Below are positions 1 to 5,630 of a DNA stretch of 7,147 nt, in pieces. The position numbers and the translations under genes were made by a program. How positions within the stretch are numbered: position 1 is the stretch's first letter; every line of letters starts with the position of its first letter. Where the stretch lies: assembly GCF_040298565.1 (NCBI RefSeq), contig NZ_JBEPAK010000310.1, positions 1 through 7,147 of the forward strand, in the 5' to 3' direction. Origin of the DNA: Kitasatospora sp040298565. Lineage in GTDB: Bacteria > Actinomycetota > Actinomycetes > Streptomycetales > Streptomycetaceae. The notes under the pieces were generated by a model. The model was given only the letters and a program-made list of their open reading frames with translations, did no database searches and was not told the origin of the DNA.

Positions 1-1
1 C

Positions 2-220
2 GGCAAGGTGCGCAACGCCTCCTTCACCGACTACCTGATCCCCACCATCCTGGACACCCCGCCGATCCCGGTGGACGTCCTCGAACTTCCCGACCAGGTC
101 GACCTGGGGCGCGACACCGCTCAGACGGTGGCGAACGCACCCTCCAGGATGTCCAGGCCCTCGAGCAGCAGGTGCTCCGGCATGACCAGCGGCGGCAGGA
201 AGCGCAGCACGTTGCCGTAG
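2..220 (+). pseudogene. 3' remnant of a xanthine dehydrogenase-type molybdopterin-binding subunit, apparently truncated
   Basis: The frame is open from the left window edge (first full codon at 2) to a TAG at 218-220. Its first ~34 residues contain SFTDYLIPT followed by ILDTPPIPVDVLELPD. This is the segment that sits about 60 residues before the C-terminus in molybdopterin-binding subunits of the xanthine dehydrogenase/aldehyde oxidase family, which hydroxylate purines or aldehydes. In the family this is followed by a PYG..GVGEPP segment holding the catalytic glutamate (Glu1261 in bovine xanthine oxidase). Here similarity stops at about position 105. The remaining ~38 codons (QVDLGRDTAQTV onward) look unrelated, and from 121 they are simply antisense gabT. 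I checked the neighbouring frames over 90-120 and saw no continuation, so a simple frameshift does not explain the loss. The likeliest reading is a truncated, inactive gene. Alternatives are a wrong contig join or a divergent paralogue. Family assignment is fairly secure; pseudogene status is inferred. Confidence 0.66.
94..107. repeat. 14-bp perfect palindrome at the xdh-remnant/gabT junction
   Basis: CCAGGTCGACCTGG reads the same on both strands. It lies within a few bases of where xanthine dehydrogenase similarity ends and 14 bases past the gabT stop codon. As RNA it could form a 5-bp stem with a TCGA loop, so it might act as a weak bidirectional terminator between the converging genes, or mark a rearrangement point. 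By rough estimate, at this GC content about one such palindrome is expected by chance in 7 kb, so the position is more suggestive than the sequence. Confidence 0.4.
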
Positions 221-1461
221 GTGCCGGCGGTCAGCACGACCAGGCCCTCGGCGTGGCAGGCCTTGGCGATGGCCGCGGTGGCCTCCGCGTTCGGCTCCTT
301 GCCACCCGGCTTCACCAGCTCGACGGCGATCATCGCGCCGCGGCCGCGGACCTCGCCGATGATGTCGAACTTCTCCTGCAGCGAGCGCAGGCGGCCCAGC
401 ATGACCTCGCCGATCCGCTGCGCCTTGCCGGCGAGGTCCTGCTCCTTCATCGTCTCGATGGCGCCCAGCGCGGCGGCGCAGGCCACCGGGTTGCCGCCGT
501 AGGTGCCGCCCAGGCCGCCCGCGTGCGCGGCGTCCATGATCTCGGCGCGGCCGGTCACCGCGGCCAGCGGCAGACCGCCGGCGATGCCCTTGGCGGTGGT
601 GATCAGGTCCGGGACGATGCCCTCGTCCTCACAGGCGAACCACTGGCCGGTGCGGCAGAAACCGGTCTGGATCTCGTCGGCGACGAACACGATGCCGTTC
701 GCCTTCGCGTACTCCACGATCGCCGGCAGGAAGCCCTTGGCCGGCTCGATGAAGCCGCCCTCGCCCTGGATCGGCTCGATGATGATCGCGGCGACGTTCT
801 CCGCGCCGATCTGCTTGTTGATGATGTCGATCGCCTGCGCGGCGGCCTCGGTGGCGCAGTTCTCGGCACCGGTCAGCCAGCGGTACGGGTAGGCCACCGG
901 CACCCGGTAGATCTCCGGGGCGAACGGACCGAAGCCCTGCTTGTACGGCATGTTCTTCGCCGTCAGGCCCATGGTCAGGTTGGTGCGGCCGTGGTAGCCG
1001 TGGTCGAACACCACGACGGCGGTGCGCTTGGTGTAGGCGCGCGCGATCTTCACCGCGTTCTCGACCGCCTCGGCGCCCGAGTTGAACAGCGCCGTGCGCT
1101 TGTCGTGGTCACCCGGGGTCAGCTCGTTCAGCTGCTCGGCGACGGCCACGTAGCCCTCGTAGGGGGTGACCATGAAACACGTGTGGGTGAAGGCGGCCAG
1201 CTGCTCGCTCGCCTTGGCCACCACGGCCTCGGCGCTGTTGCCGACGTTCGTCACGGCGATGCCGGAGCCGAAGTCGATCAGCGAGTTGCCGTCCACGTCC
1301 TCCAGCACGCCGCCGTTGGCGCGGGTGACGTACACCGGCAGGGTGGTGCCGACGCCGGCCGCCACCGCACCCAGCTTGCGGGCCTGCAGCTCCTGCGACT
1401 TCGGACCGGGGATCGCGGTGACCAGGCGGCGCTCCTGCGGGAGCGGCGTTACGGCGCTCAT
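121..1461 (-). CDS. gabT: 4-aminobutyrate aminotransferase (GABA transaminase)
   Basis: This 446-residue cytosolic, PLP-dependent class III aminotransferase transfers the amino group of GABA to 2-oxoglutarate, giving succinate semialdehyde and glutamate. The length is normal for the family. Visible motifs are SGI (66-68), NSGAEAVE (127-134, phosphate binding), HGYHGRT (154-160), EPIQGEGG (229-236), ADEIQTGF (261-268), TAKGIAGGLPL (289-299), GGTYGGNP (318-325) and NVLRFLPP (417-424). The likely PLP lysine is K291 and the pyridine-nitrogen aspartate D262. I68, R159, E234 and R420 fall where E. coli GabT has I50, R141, E211 and R398, which supports a true GABA enzyme over an ornithine-type relative. 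I chose the ATG at 1461 because GGAGA precedes it by 7 bases. An upstream in-frame ATG at 1533 would add 24 untypical residues. It diverges from the ATPase-pucR-aldehyde dehydrogenase block and converges on the xanthine dehydrogenase remnant. All catalytic residues are intact. Confidence 0.95.
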   Translation of the reverse strand: MSAVTPLPQERRLVTAIPGPKSQELQARKLGAVAAGVGTTLPVYVTRANGGVLEDVDGNSLIDFGSGIAVTNVGNSAEAVVAKASEQLAAFTHTCFMVTPYEGYVAVAEQLNELTPGDHDKRTALFNSGAEAVENAVKIARAYTKRTAVVVFDHGYHGRTNLTMGLTAKNMPYKQGFGPFAPEIYRVPVAYPYRWLTGAENCATEAAAQAIDIINKQIGAENVAAIIIEPIQGEGGFIEPAKGFLPAIVEYAKANGIVFVADEIQTGFCRTGQWFACEDEGIVPDLITTAKGIAGGLPLAAVTGRAEIMDAAHAGGLGGTYGGNPVACAAALGAIETMKEQDLAGKAQRIGEVMLGRLRSLQEKFDIIGEVRGRGAMIAVELVKPGGKEPNAEATAAIAKACHAEGLVVLTAGTYGNVLRFLPPLVMPEHLLLEGLDILEGAFATV

Positions 1462-1467
1462 GGGGTT

Positions 1468-1472
1468 TCTCC
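1468..1472 (-). promoter_or_regulatory. Ribosome-binding site that fixes the gabT start
   Basis: On the minus strand GGAGA precedes the ATG at 1461 by 7 bases (AACCCCA context). This spacing is standard and is the reason for rejecting the longer reading from 1533. Confidence 0.8.
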
Positions 1473-1496
1473 AGACTTCTCGGCTCGGTGCTTCGC

Positions 1497-1525
1497 AGGC
1501 TACGGCCGCCCTCCCCGGCCGGGCA
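1497..1525 (-). promoter_or_regulatory. Candidate gabT promoter
   Basis: Read on the minus strand, TAGCCT (1502-1497) fits the TANNNT -10 pattern of actinomycete housekeeping promoters and lies 35 bases before the gabT ATG. Seventeen bases further upstream is TGCCCG (1525-1520), a poor -35. Only the -10 fit and the position support the call. Confidence 0.25.
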
Positions 1526-1609
1526 TGCGCCACTCGGTAGCAGTGCGCCGTCCGACTTGTCCGGCGCGGCCAGCGCAGGAGGTGCGACTACCCGCAGGCC
1601 CCGCTCCAC

Positions 1610-1615
1610 TACCCT
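1610..1615 (+). promoter_or_regulatory. Candidate -10 box for the membrane ATPase gene
   Basis: TACCCT matches the TANNNT -10 pattern and lies 87 bases before the ATPase ATG. The same hexamer occurs in front of the aldehyde dehydrogenase gene at 5567. No convincing -35 is visible: TGCGAC at 1583-1588 is about 21 bases upstream, which is too far. Confidence 0.35.
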
Positions 1616-1629
1616 GAGCGCGGGCGTGT

Positions 1630-1642
1630 CGCCGGTACGGCG
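1630..1642. repeat. Short inverted repeat CGCCG-GTA-CGGCG downstream of the -10 box
   Basis: Two 5-bp arms around GTA start 14 bases after the TACCCT box, so the repeat would fall in the first ~20 bases of the ATPase transcript. It may be an operator or an mRNA hairpin. A pure GC repeat of this size is common by chance here. Confidence 0.25.
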
Positions 1643-1702
1643 GCATGGGTATGGCGGCACCGACGGTGATCGGGCCGGGCGGGCGAGGGAGCGGGGCCGT
1701 AC

Positions 1703-3766
1703 ATGGCACAGGACGGGGCACACCACCACGGCGAGCGCACCACCACCAGACCCCCGACCCCGCTGCCCCACCAACGCCCCGGCGGCCCCGCCTTCGACCT
1801 CGCCGAGTGGGCCACCGCCCCGCGGCCCGACGCGGGACCGGGCGTCTACCGGCTCGGCTACCGCCGCCTCGACCCGGAGCGCGCGGAGGCGGCCAAGGTC
1901 CCGACCTGGCCGCTGCTGCTGCGGGCGGCGCTCAACGCGGTGGTGGGGTGGCTGGCCTTCGTCTACGGCGTCGAGTTCGCGAAGGACGGCACCACACTCA
2001 TCGGTGTCCTTCCGTCCCAGTCCGCCTTCGTCGCCACCTCCGTCGTGCTGACGTTGAACGTCCTCGTCCTCGGCGTGGTCATCAAGGTCTTCGGCCGGAT
2101 GGGCCGCTGGCCCGAGGTGTGGCGCCGCTACGCCGCCCCGTTGCTGTCCCGGGCGGTGACCAGGGAGGAGCCCGCCGAGGAGGACGCCGGGGCGGTGGAG
2201 GCCCCCCGCCGCCAGGACCCGTGGGACGCGTTGCGCCGGGGCGGGGCGGCCGAGGCGGCGGCGCGGCTGGAGGCCGAGCCGGTCGGTGACGTCGACTACG
2301 TGCGGATCCGGCGCGCCTGGGAATCCGCGCAGGCGGACCCGGTGTTCGTGCCCGCCTTCGTCGAGCAGGTGGCCGCCCGCGGCGCCGCGGCGTTCGTGCA
2401 CCCCTCCGAATCGCGCGAGCTGCCCGGCCGGGCGCGGCGGCACGATCTGCTGGTCGGCCAGGTGTGCCTCGGCGTGGCCCAGGACGTGCCGAAGAACCCG
2501 CTGAGTCACCGGGCGGCCGGCTTCGCGCTGGATCCGGCGGTGCTGGGCACCTCGCTGCTGGCGGTCGGCCCGGCCGGGACCGGGAAGACCGCCCGGCTGG
2601 CGAGGCCGGTGGCCGAGGCGCTGTGCCTCCAGGCGCTGGCCGGTACGGCGTGCGCGGTGGTGGTGGGGTCGGCGGACGCCGATCTCGGTCCGGACGCCTG
2701 GTACGACGTGGTGATCGCCCCCGGCGATCCGGCCTCGGCGTACGGCCTGGACCTCTACGGCGGCGCGCGGGATCCGGACGACGCCGCCGCCCGACTGGCC
2801 GACGCGCTCCTGCCGGACGAGCTGACGGCCCGCGCCGAGAACGCCCGGACGGCGCTTCAGCAGGTGGTCGGCCCGTTCCACGCCGCGTACCGCCGCTACC
2901 CGGGGGTGCGCGAGCTGCGGGCCCTGCTGGGCGGCGAGCCCGACGCGCTGGCGGCGCTGGTGAAGGCGCTCGGCGCGGCCGGGCGGCTGACGGCGTACGA
3001 GCGGGACCTGGAGCACCGGGAGCGCCAGCGCGGCCGGGCGGACGATCCGGGGGCGCTGCTGGCGGACCGGCTGGCGCTGCTGGACCGGCCGGCCTTCGAG
3101 GGCGCCTTCGCGACCGACGGCACCGGCCGCCCCCCGTTCGCGATGCGGGTGCTGGACCATCCGCTGCGGGTGCGGGTGAAGCTGCCCGAGCGCAGTCACC
3201 CGGAGGCCGCCCGGATGCTGTCGCGCCTGGTGGTGGGCCAGTTCGTGCAGGCGGCGGGCGCCCGGGAGGACCGTTCGCTGTTCGCGGGCCTGGTGGTGGA
3301 CGACGCCTCGGCCGCCCTGGACGCCGGTTCGGTCCGCGGCCTGCAGCGGATGCGGGGCGCGAACGCCGGGGCGGTGCTGCTGCTGCGGACGCTGGTGGAC
3401 CTGCCGGAGGCGCTGCGGGCGCCGCTCTTCGGCGCGGTCGGCTGCCGGATGGCCTTCCCGGGGATCGCGCCCTGGGACGGGCGGCTGTTCTCGGAGGCCT
3501 GGGGGACGCACCTGGTGCAGGAGACCGCGGTCACCCACACCCCCGACACGTCCGGCGGGGTGATGAGGCGGGTCGGCCGGCTCGGGCGGAAGGCCTTGTC
3601 GGGTACCACGGCGCAGACCGAGTCGGTGACGACCCGCGAGGTGGAGCGGCTGAGGTGGTCGCCGTCGGACCTCGCGCACGCGTTGCCTGCGGGGCACGCC
3701 GTGGTGTCGCTGACGGCGGTGTCGGGGGAGCAGGTGCCGCCGCTGCTGGTGGACCTCCGGGGCTGA
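1703..3766 (+). CDS. Membrane-anchored P-loop ATPase, VirD4/TraG/HerA-like
   Basis: The product has 687 residues. A His/Pro-rich soluble start (1-68) leads into two hydrophobic segments, about 70-90 and 108-128, giving a two-TM anchor. An acidic, Ala-rich stretch follows (150-195). The nucleotide-binding part has a perfect Walker A, GPAGTGKT (289-296, K295), and a Walker B-like LFAGLVVDDAS (526-536). The later layout, with a 'reads across and rejects' strand (RMRGANAGAVLLLRTLVDLPE) and a C-terminal TTREVERLRWSPSDLAHALPAG.AVVSL region, recalls type IV coupling proteins (VirD4/TraG/TraD) that pump DNA or protein at a membrane. Where those have DE and a sensor Gln, this one has DD (533-534) and apparently Thr/Arg, so its ATPase may be weakened. 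The ATG at 1703 is preceded by GAGGGAG 11 bases upstream. Fold class is moderately sure; the substrate and role beside gabT and pucR are unknown, and no conjugation genes are visible nearby. Confidence 0.75.
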   Translation: MAQDGAHHHGERTTTRPPTPLPHQRPGGPAFDLAEWATAPRPDAGPGVYRLGYRRLDPERAEAAKVPTWPLLLRAALNAVVGWLAFVYGVEFAKDGTTLIGVLPSQSAFVATSVVLTLNVLVLGVVIKVFGRMGRWPEVWRRYAAPLLSRAVTREEPAEEDAGAVEAPRRQDPWDALRRGGAAEAAARLEAEPVGDVDYVRIRRAWESAQADPVFVPAFVEQVAARGAAAFVHPSESRELPGRARRHDLLVGQVCLGVAQDVPKNPLSHRAAGFALDPAVLGTSLLAVGPAGTGKTARLARPVAEALCLQALAGTACAVVVGSADADLGPDAWYDVVIAPGDPASAYGLDLYGGARDPDDAAARLADALLPDELTARAENARTALQQVVGPFHAAYRRYPGVRELRALLGGEPDALAALVKALGAAGRLTAYERDLEHRERQRGRADDPGALLADRLALLDRPAFEGAFATDGTGRPPFAMRVLDHPLRVRVKLPERSHPEAARMLSRLVVGQFVQAAGAREDRSLFAGLVVDDASAALDAGSVRGLQRMRGANAGAVLLLRTLVDLPEALRAPLFGAVGCRMAFPGIAPWDGRLFSEAWGTHLVQETAVTHTPDTSGGVMRRVGRLGRKALSGTTAQTESVTTREVERLRWSPSDLAHALPAGHAVVSLTAVSGEQVPPLLVDLRG

Positions 3767-3830
3767 CGCGCGCGGGGCCGGGGAAATCGCCTTCGAGGTG
3801 GATTCGGCAGTGCCCGTTGTCCGGGCCGTC

Positions 3831-3836
3831 CATAAT
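3831..3836 (+). promoter_or_regulatory. Candidate -10 box for the pucR-family gene
   Basis: CATAAT is close to the TATAAT consensus and stands out in GC-rich DNA, 84 bases before the regulator ATG. The hexamer 17 bases upstream (CAGTGC, 3808-3813) is a poor -35. TTGTCC at 3817-3822 looks better but is only 8 bases away. The register is therefore uncertain. Confidence 0.35.
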
Positions 3837-3905
3837 GAAGGGGAGAGACCCTCACCAGTCCCACGTCCCTCTCCTCGCCCGGCCGCAACGGCGCGGTCAG
3901 GTCGA

Positions 3906-3917
3906 ACCTTCGAAGGT
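3906..3917. promoter_or_regulatory. 12-bp palindrome overlapping the pucR ribosome-binding site
   Basis: ACCTTCGAAGGT is perfectly self-complementary. Its right half supplies the GAAGG that is the only Shine-Dalgarno-like sequence before the ATG at 3921, at an unusually short spacing of 4 bases. The site could bind a dimeric regulator, plausibly the PucR protein itself, or fold as a small hairpin that hides the ribosome-binding site. It is perfect and well placed, but function is inferred. Confidence 0.4.
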
Positions 3918-3920
3918 GCC

Positions 3921-5486
3921 ATGCCCCCCACACTCGCCTCCGTCGTCCGCAACAGTTCGCTCCACCTGACGGTGCTCGCCGGCGCGGACCACCTGGAGCG
4001 GCAGGTCCGCTGGGTGCACACCAGTGAGCTGGACGACCCGACGCCGTTCCTGGAGGGTGGGGAGCTGCTCCTCACCACCGGCATCAAGCTGGGCCGCACG
4101 GCGGCGCAGCTGCAGGCGTACGTGCACCGGCTGGCCGACGCCGGGGTGGTGGGGCTGGGCCTGGGGGTGGGCCTGTCGCACACCGAGGTGCCGCAGCCGC
4201 TGGTGGACGCGGCGGCGCAGCGGGGGCTGCCGCTGCTGCGGGTGCCGGAGCCGACGCCCTTCATCGCGATCAGCAAGGCGGTGTCGGCGGCGCTCGCCGC
4301 GGAGCAGTACGAGGCGGTGACGACCAGCTTCGAGGCGCAGGAGGAGCTGACCCGGGCGGCGCTCGGCAAGGACGGCACCACGGCCGTGGTGCGTCGGCTG
4401 GCGGCCCGGCTGGGGGGCTGGGCGGCGCTGTACGACGGGTCGGGTGCGCTGTCGGTGGTGGCGCCGGACTGGGCGGCCCGCCGGGCGGGGCGGCTGGCGG
4501 CGGAGGTGGACCGGCTGCGCCGGCGGCCGGCGCCGTCGAGTGCCGCGCTGCAGGGGCGCGCGCCGGGGATAGACACGGCGGACGAGGACTACGTGGTGGT
4601 CCAGTCGCTGGGGGCGGACCGACGGGCCCGGGGCTTCCTGGCGGTGGGGACCGAGGACCGGATCACGCCGACCGAGCGGTACGTGCTGAACGCGGCGGTG
4701 GCGCTGCTGACCCTCACCCTGGAGCGCTCGCGCGAGCTGCGCCAGGCCGAGGAGCGGATGGGTGCGGCGCTGCTGCGGATGGTGCTGGCCGGTGAGGTGC
4801 CGACGGCCCGTCAGGTGGCGGCGGGGCTGTTCGGCGGCCTGCCGGAGGGGACGATACGGGTCCTGGTGGCCGGGGCCGGGCCGAACGCGGAGGCCGCCGA
4901 GGCGCTCGCGGAGCTGGGCGACCGGGCCGAGCAGGCGGGTGCCCGGGTGGGCGAGAAGCTGCTGGTGGCCCGGGAGGACGGCGCCCACGGGCCGCGGCTG
5001 ATGGTGCTGGCGCTGGACAACGGCGCGGTGCACCGGGCCTGCCTGGGCGCGGTGGAGGAGCACGAGGGCCTGTCGCTGGGCGTCTCGGCGCCGGCCGCGC
5101 TGGAGGAGGCGGGCACGGCGCACGCGCAGGCGGAGCGGGCGCTGGCGGTGGCGCTGCGCGGTGGCCGCCGGTCGGTGGACCACGAGGAGGTCGGCGCGGG
5201 TTCGCTGCTGCCGCTGCTCGGGGAGGACGCGGTGACGGCCTTCGCGGAGGGGCTGCTGCGGCCGTTGCGGGAGCACGACCGGACGGCCCGCGGTGACCTG
5301 GTGGCCTCGCTGCGGGCGTGGCTGTCGCGGCACGGGCAGTGGGACGCGGCGGCGGCCGATCTCGGGGTGCACCGCCACACGCTGCGCTACCGGATGCGCC
5401 GGGTCGAGGAGCTGCTGGGCCGCTCGCTGGACGACACGGACGTGCGGATGGAGTTGTGGCTGGCGCTCCGCTCCGGGGAGGAATAG
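3921..5486 (+). CDS. PucR-family transcriptional regulator
   Basis: This 521-residue cytosolic regulator has the full PucR-family layout. The N-terminal PucR (purine-catabolism regulator-like) domain covers about 5-125, including VRWVHTSELDDPTPFLEGGELLLTTG (30-54) and the LGLGVGL and LRVPE segments. A poorly conserved middle (140-270) and a GGDEF-like CdaR-type region (about 300-415) follow. The C-terminal helix-turn-helix of the PucR/CdaR class is at about 457-515 (WDAAAADLGVHRHTLRYRMRRVEELLG core, 474-500). Family members sense catabolic substrates and switch adjacent genes. Here the neighbours are gabT and an aldehyde dehydrogenase, so a role in GABA or polyamine use is more likely than purine use, though a xanthine dehydrogenase remnant lies at the window edge. 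I chose the ATG at 3921 because the PucR domain begins right after it; the 41 extra residues from 3798 are Pro/Arg-rich and untypical. Family is secure, the effector and targets are unknown. Confidence 0.92.
   Translation: MPPTLASVVRNSSLHLTVLAGADHLERQVRWVHTSELDDPTPFLEGGELLLTTGIKLGRTAAQLQAYVHRLADAGVVGLGLGVGLSHTEVPQPLVDAAAQRGLPLLRVPEPTPFIAISKAVSAALAAEQYEAVTTSFEAQEELTRAALGKDGTTAVVRRLAARLGGWAALYDGSGALSVVAPDWAARRAGRLAAEVDRLRRRPAPSSAALQGRAPGIDTADEDYVVVQSLGADRRARGFLAVGTEDRITPTERYVLNAAVALLTLTLERSRELRQAEERMGAALLRMVLAGEVPTARQVAAGLFGGLPEGTIRVLVAGAGPNAEAAEALAELGDRAEQAGARVGEKLLVAREDGAHGPRLMVLALDNGAVHRACLGAVEEHEGLSLGVSAPAALEEAGTAHAQAERALAVALRGGRRSVDHEEVGAGSLLPLLGEDAVTAFAEGLLRPLREHDRTARGDLVASLRAWLSRHGQWDAAAADLGVHRHTLRYRMRRVEELLGRSLDDTDVRMELWLALRSGEE
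4143..4171 (+). other. G-quadruplex motif inside the pucR-family coding strand
   Basis: Five G-runs (4, 4, 3, 5 and 3 guanines) lie within 29 bases with linkers of 1-4 bases, on the coding strand over the VVGLGLGVG residues of the PucR domain. The pattern satisfies the usual G3+ N1-7 quadruplex rule with one run to spare. It may just reflect Gly/Val codons in a GC-rich genome. Confidence 0.5.
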
Positions 5487-5566
5487 AACACACGCCTGGA
5501 CGCGGTGGAGTGGCCTCCGGGCCGAACGCTCCTAGTCGGCCAATCCGGTGGGTGCGCCCGCGCCCC

Positions 5567-5572
5567 TACCCT
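5567..5572 (+). promoter_or_regulatory. Candidate -10 box for the aldehyde dehydrogenase gene
   Basis: TACCCT fits TANNNT and lies 58 bases before the GTG start. The hexamer 17 bases upstream (TCCGGT, 5544-5549) is a poor -35. The 144-base gap after pucR and the inverted repeat just downstream make a separate, regulated promoter plausible. Confidence 0.35.
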
Positions 5573-5583
5573 CGGGTTCGGGT

Positions 5584-5597
5584 CCCACGCCCGTGGG
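5584..5597. promoter_or_regulatory. Perfect inverted repeat CCCACG-CC-CGTGGG, possible operator
   Basis: Two 6-bp arms around CC begin 11 bases after the TACCCT box and end 13 bases before the purine-rich ribosome-binding region. Bound protein here would block transcript start or early elongation, as repressors do. The adjacent PucR-type protein is the obvious candidate binder, but this sequence is not a known PucR box. Confidence 0.35.
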
Positions 5598-5609
5598 CCG
5601 TACGACGAC

Positions 5610-5619
5610 GAGGAGAGGG
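5610..5619 (+). promoter_or_regulatory. Ribosome-binding region of the aldehyde dehydrogenase gene
   Basis: The purine run GAGGAGAGGG is the best Shine-Dalgarno match before the GTG at 5631. The spacing is 11 bases from the last GAGGG and 15 from GGAG, which is on the long side. No alternative start codon nearer to it is in frame. Confidence 0.55.
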
Positions 5620-5630
5620 CCGGTACCACG

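Larger units (their letters stand above)
1462..1702. other. Divergent intergenic region between gabT and the membrane ATPase gene
   Basis: These 241 bases must hold promoters for both directions. I see a weak -10-like TAGCCT toward gabT, a TACCCT toward the ATPase gene, a small inverted repeat at 1630-1642 and a 7-bp direct repeat GGCGGCA at 1639-1645 and 1653-1659. Short open frames here read into gabT or the ATPase gene out of frame, or extend known genes, and have no convincing coding character. No terminator or RNA gene is evident. Confidence 0.7.
3767..3920. other. Intergenic region upstream of the pucR-family gene
   Basis: This 154-base gap separates the ATPase and regulator genes. It is long enough for its own promoter and I see no clear terminator for the ATPase gene, so read-through is possible. 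It contains the AT-richest patch nearby (CATAATGAAGG at 3831-3841) and two copies of a CCTTCGA(A)GGTG element, at 3790-3800 and 3907-3918. Confidence 0.6.

Noticed and set aside
1462..1533. Upstream extension of gabT to an ATG at 1533
   Set aside because: It adds 24 residues unlike the family and has no suitable ribosome-binding site, while the ATG at 1461 has GGAGA at 7 bases.
172..1617. Open frame of 481 codons on the + strand opposite gabT
   Set aside because: gabT has all catalytic residues and a good ribosome-binding site; the opposite frame is Arg/Leu/Gly/His-rich with no recognisable domain.
1645..2289. Alternative + strand frame beginning in the leader of the ATPase gene
   Set aside because: It overlaps the ATPase frame out of register and becomes Gly/Arg-rich low-complexity sequence; the 1703 frame has TM segments and a Walker A motif.
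3798..3920. Upstream extension of the regulator gene to a start at 3798
   Set aside because: The extra 41 residues are Pro/Arg-rich, would run across the likely promoter, and the PucR domain begins right after the ATG at 3921.
1109..4576. Open frame of 1155 codons on the minus strand spanning gabT, the ATPase gene and the regulator gene
   Set aside because: It is antisense to two well-supported genes and runs into gabT out of frame. Its residues are low-complexity Arg/Pro/Gly/Ala, the usual shadow of very GC-rich third codon positions.
3897..5378. Open frame of 493 codons on the minus strand opposite the regulator gene
   Set aside because: Low-complexity Arg/Gln/His-rich antisense shadow of a gene with clear PucR and helix-turn-helix domains.
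5507..5523. GGAG/CTCC and GGCC repeats after the regulator gene as a terminator
   Set aside because: Stems are only 4 bp and compete with each other; no stable hairpin comparable with that at 7088-7122.
5505..5630. Upstream extension of the aldehyde dehydrogenase to a start at 5505
   Set aside because: The extra residues have no ALDH resemblance and would include the likely promoter and inverted repeat.
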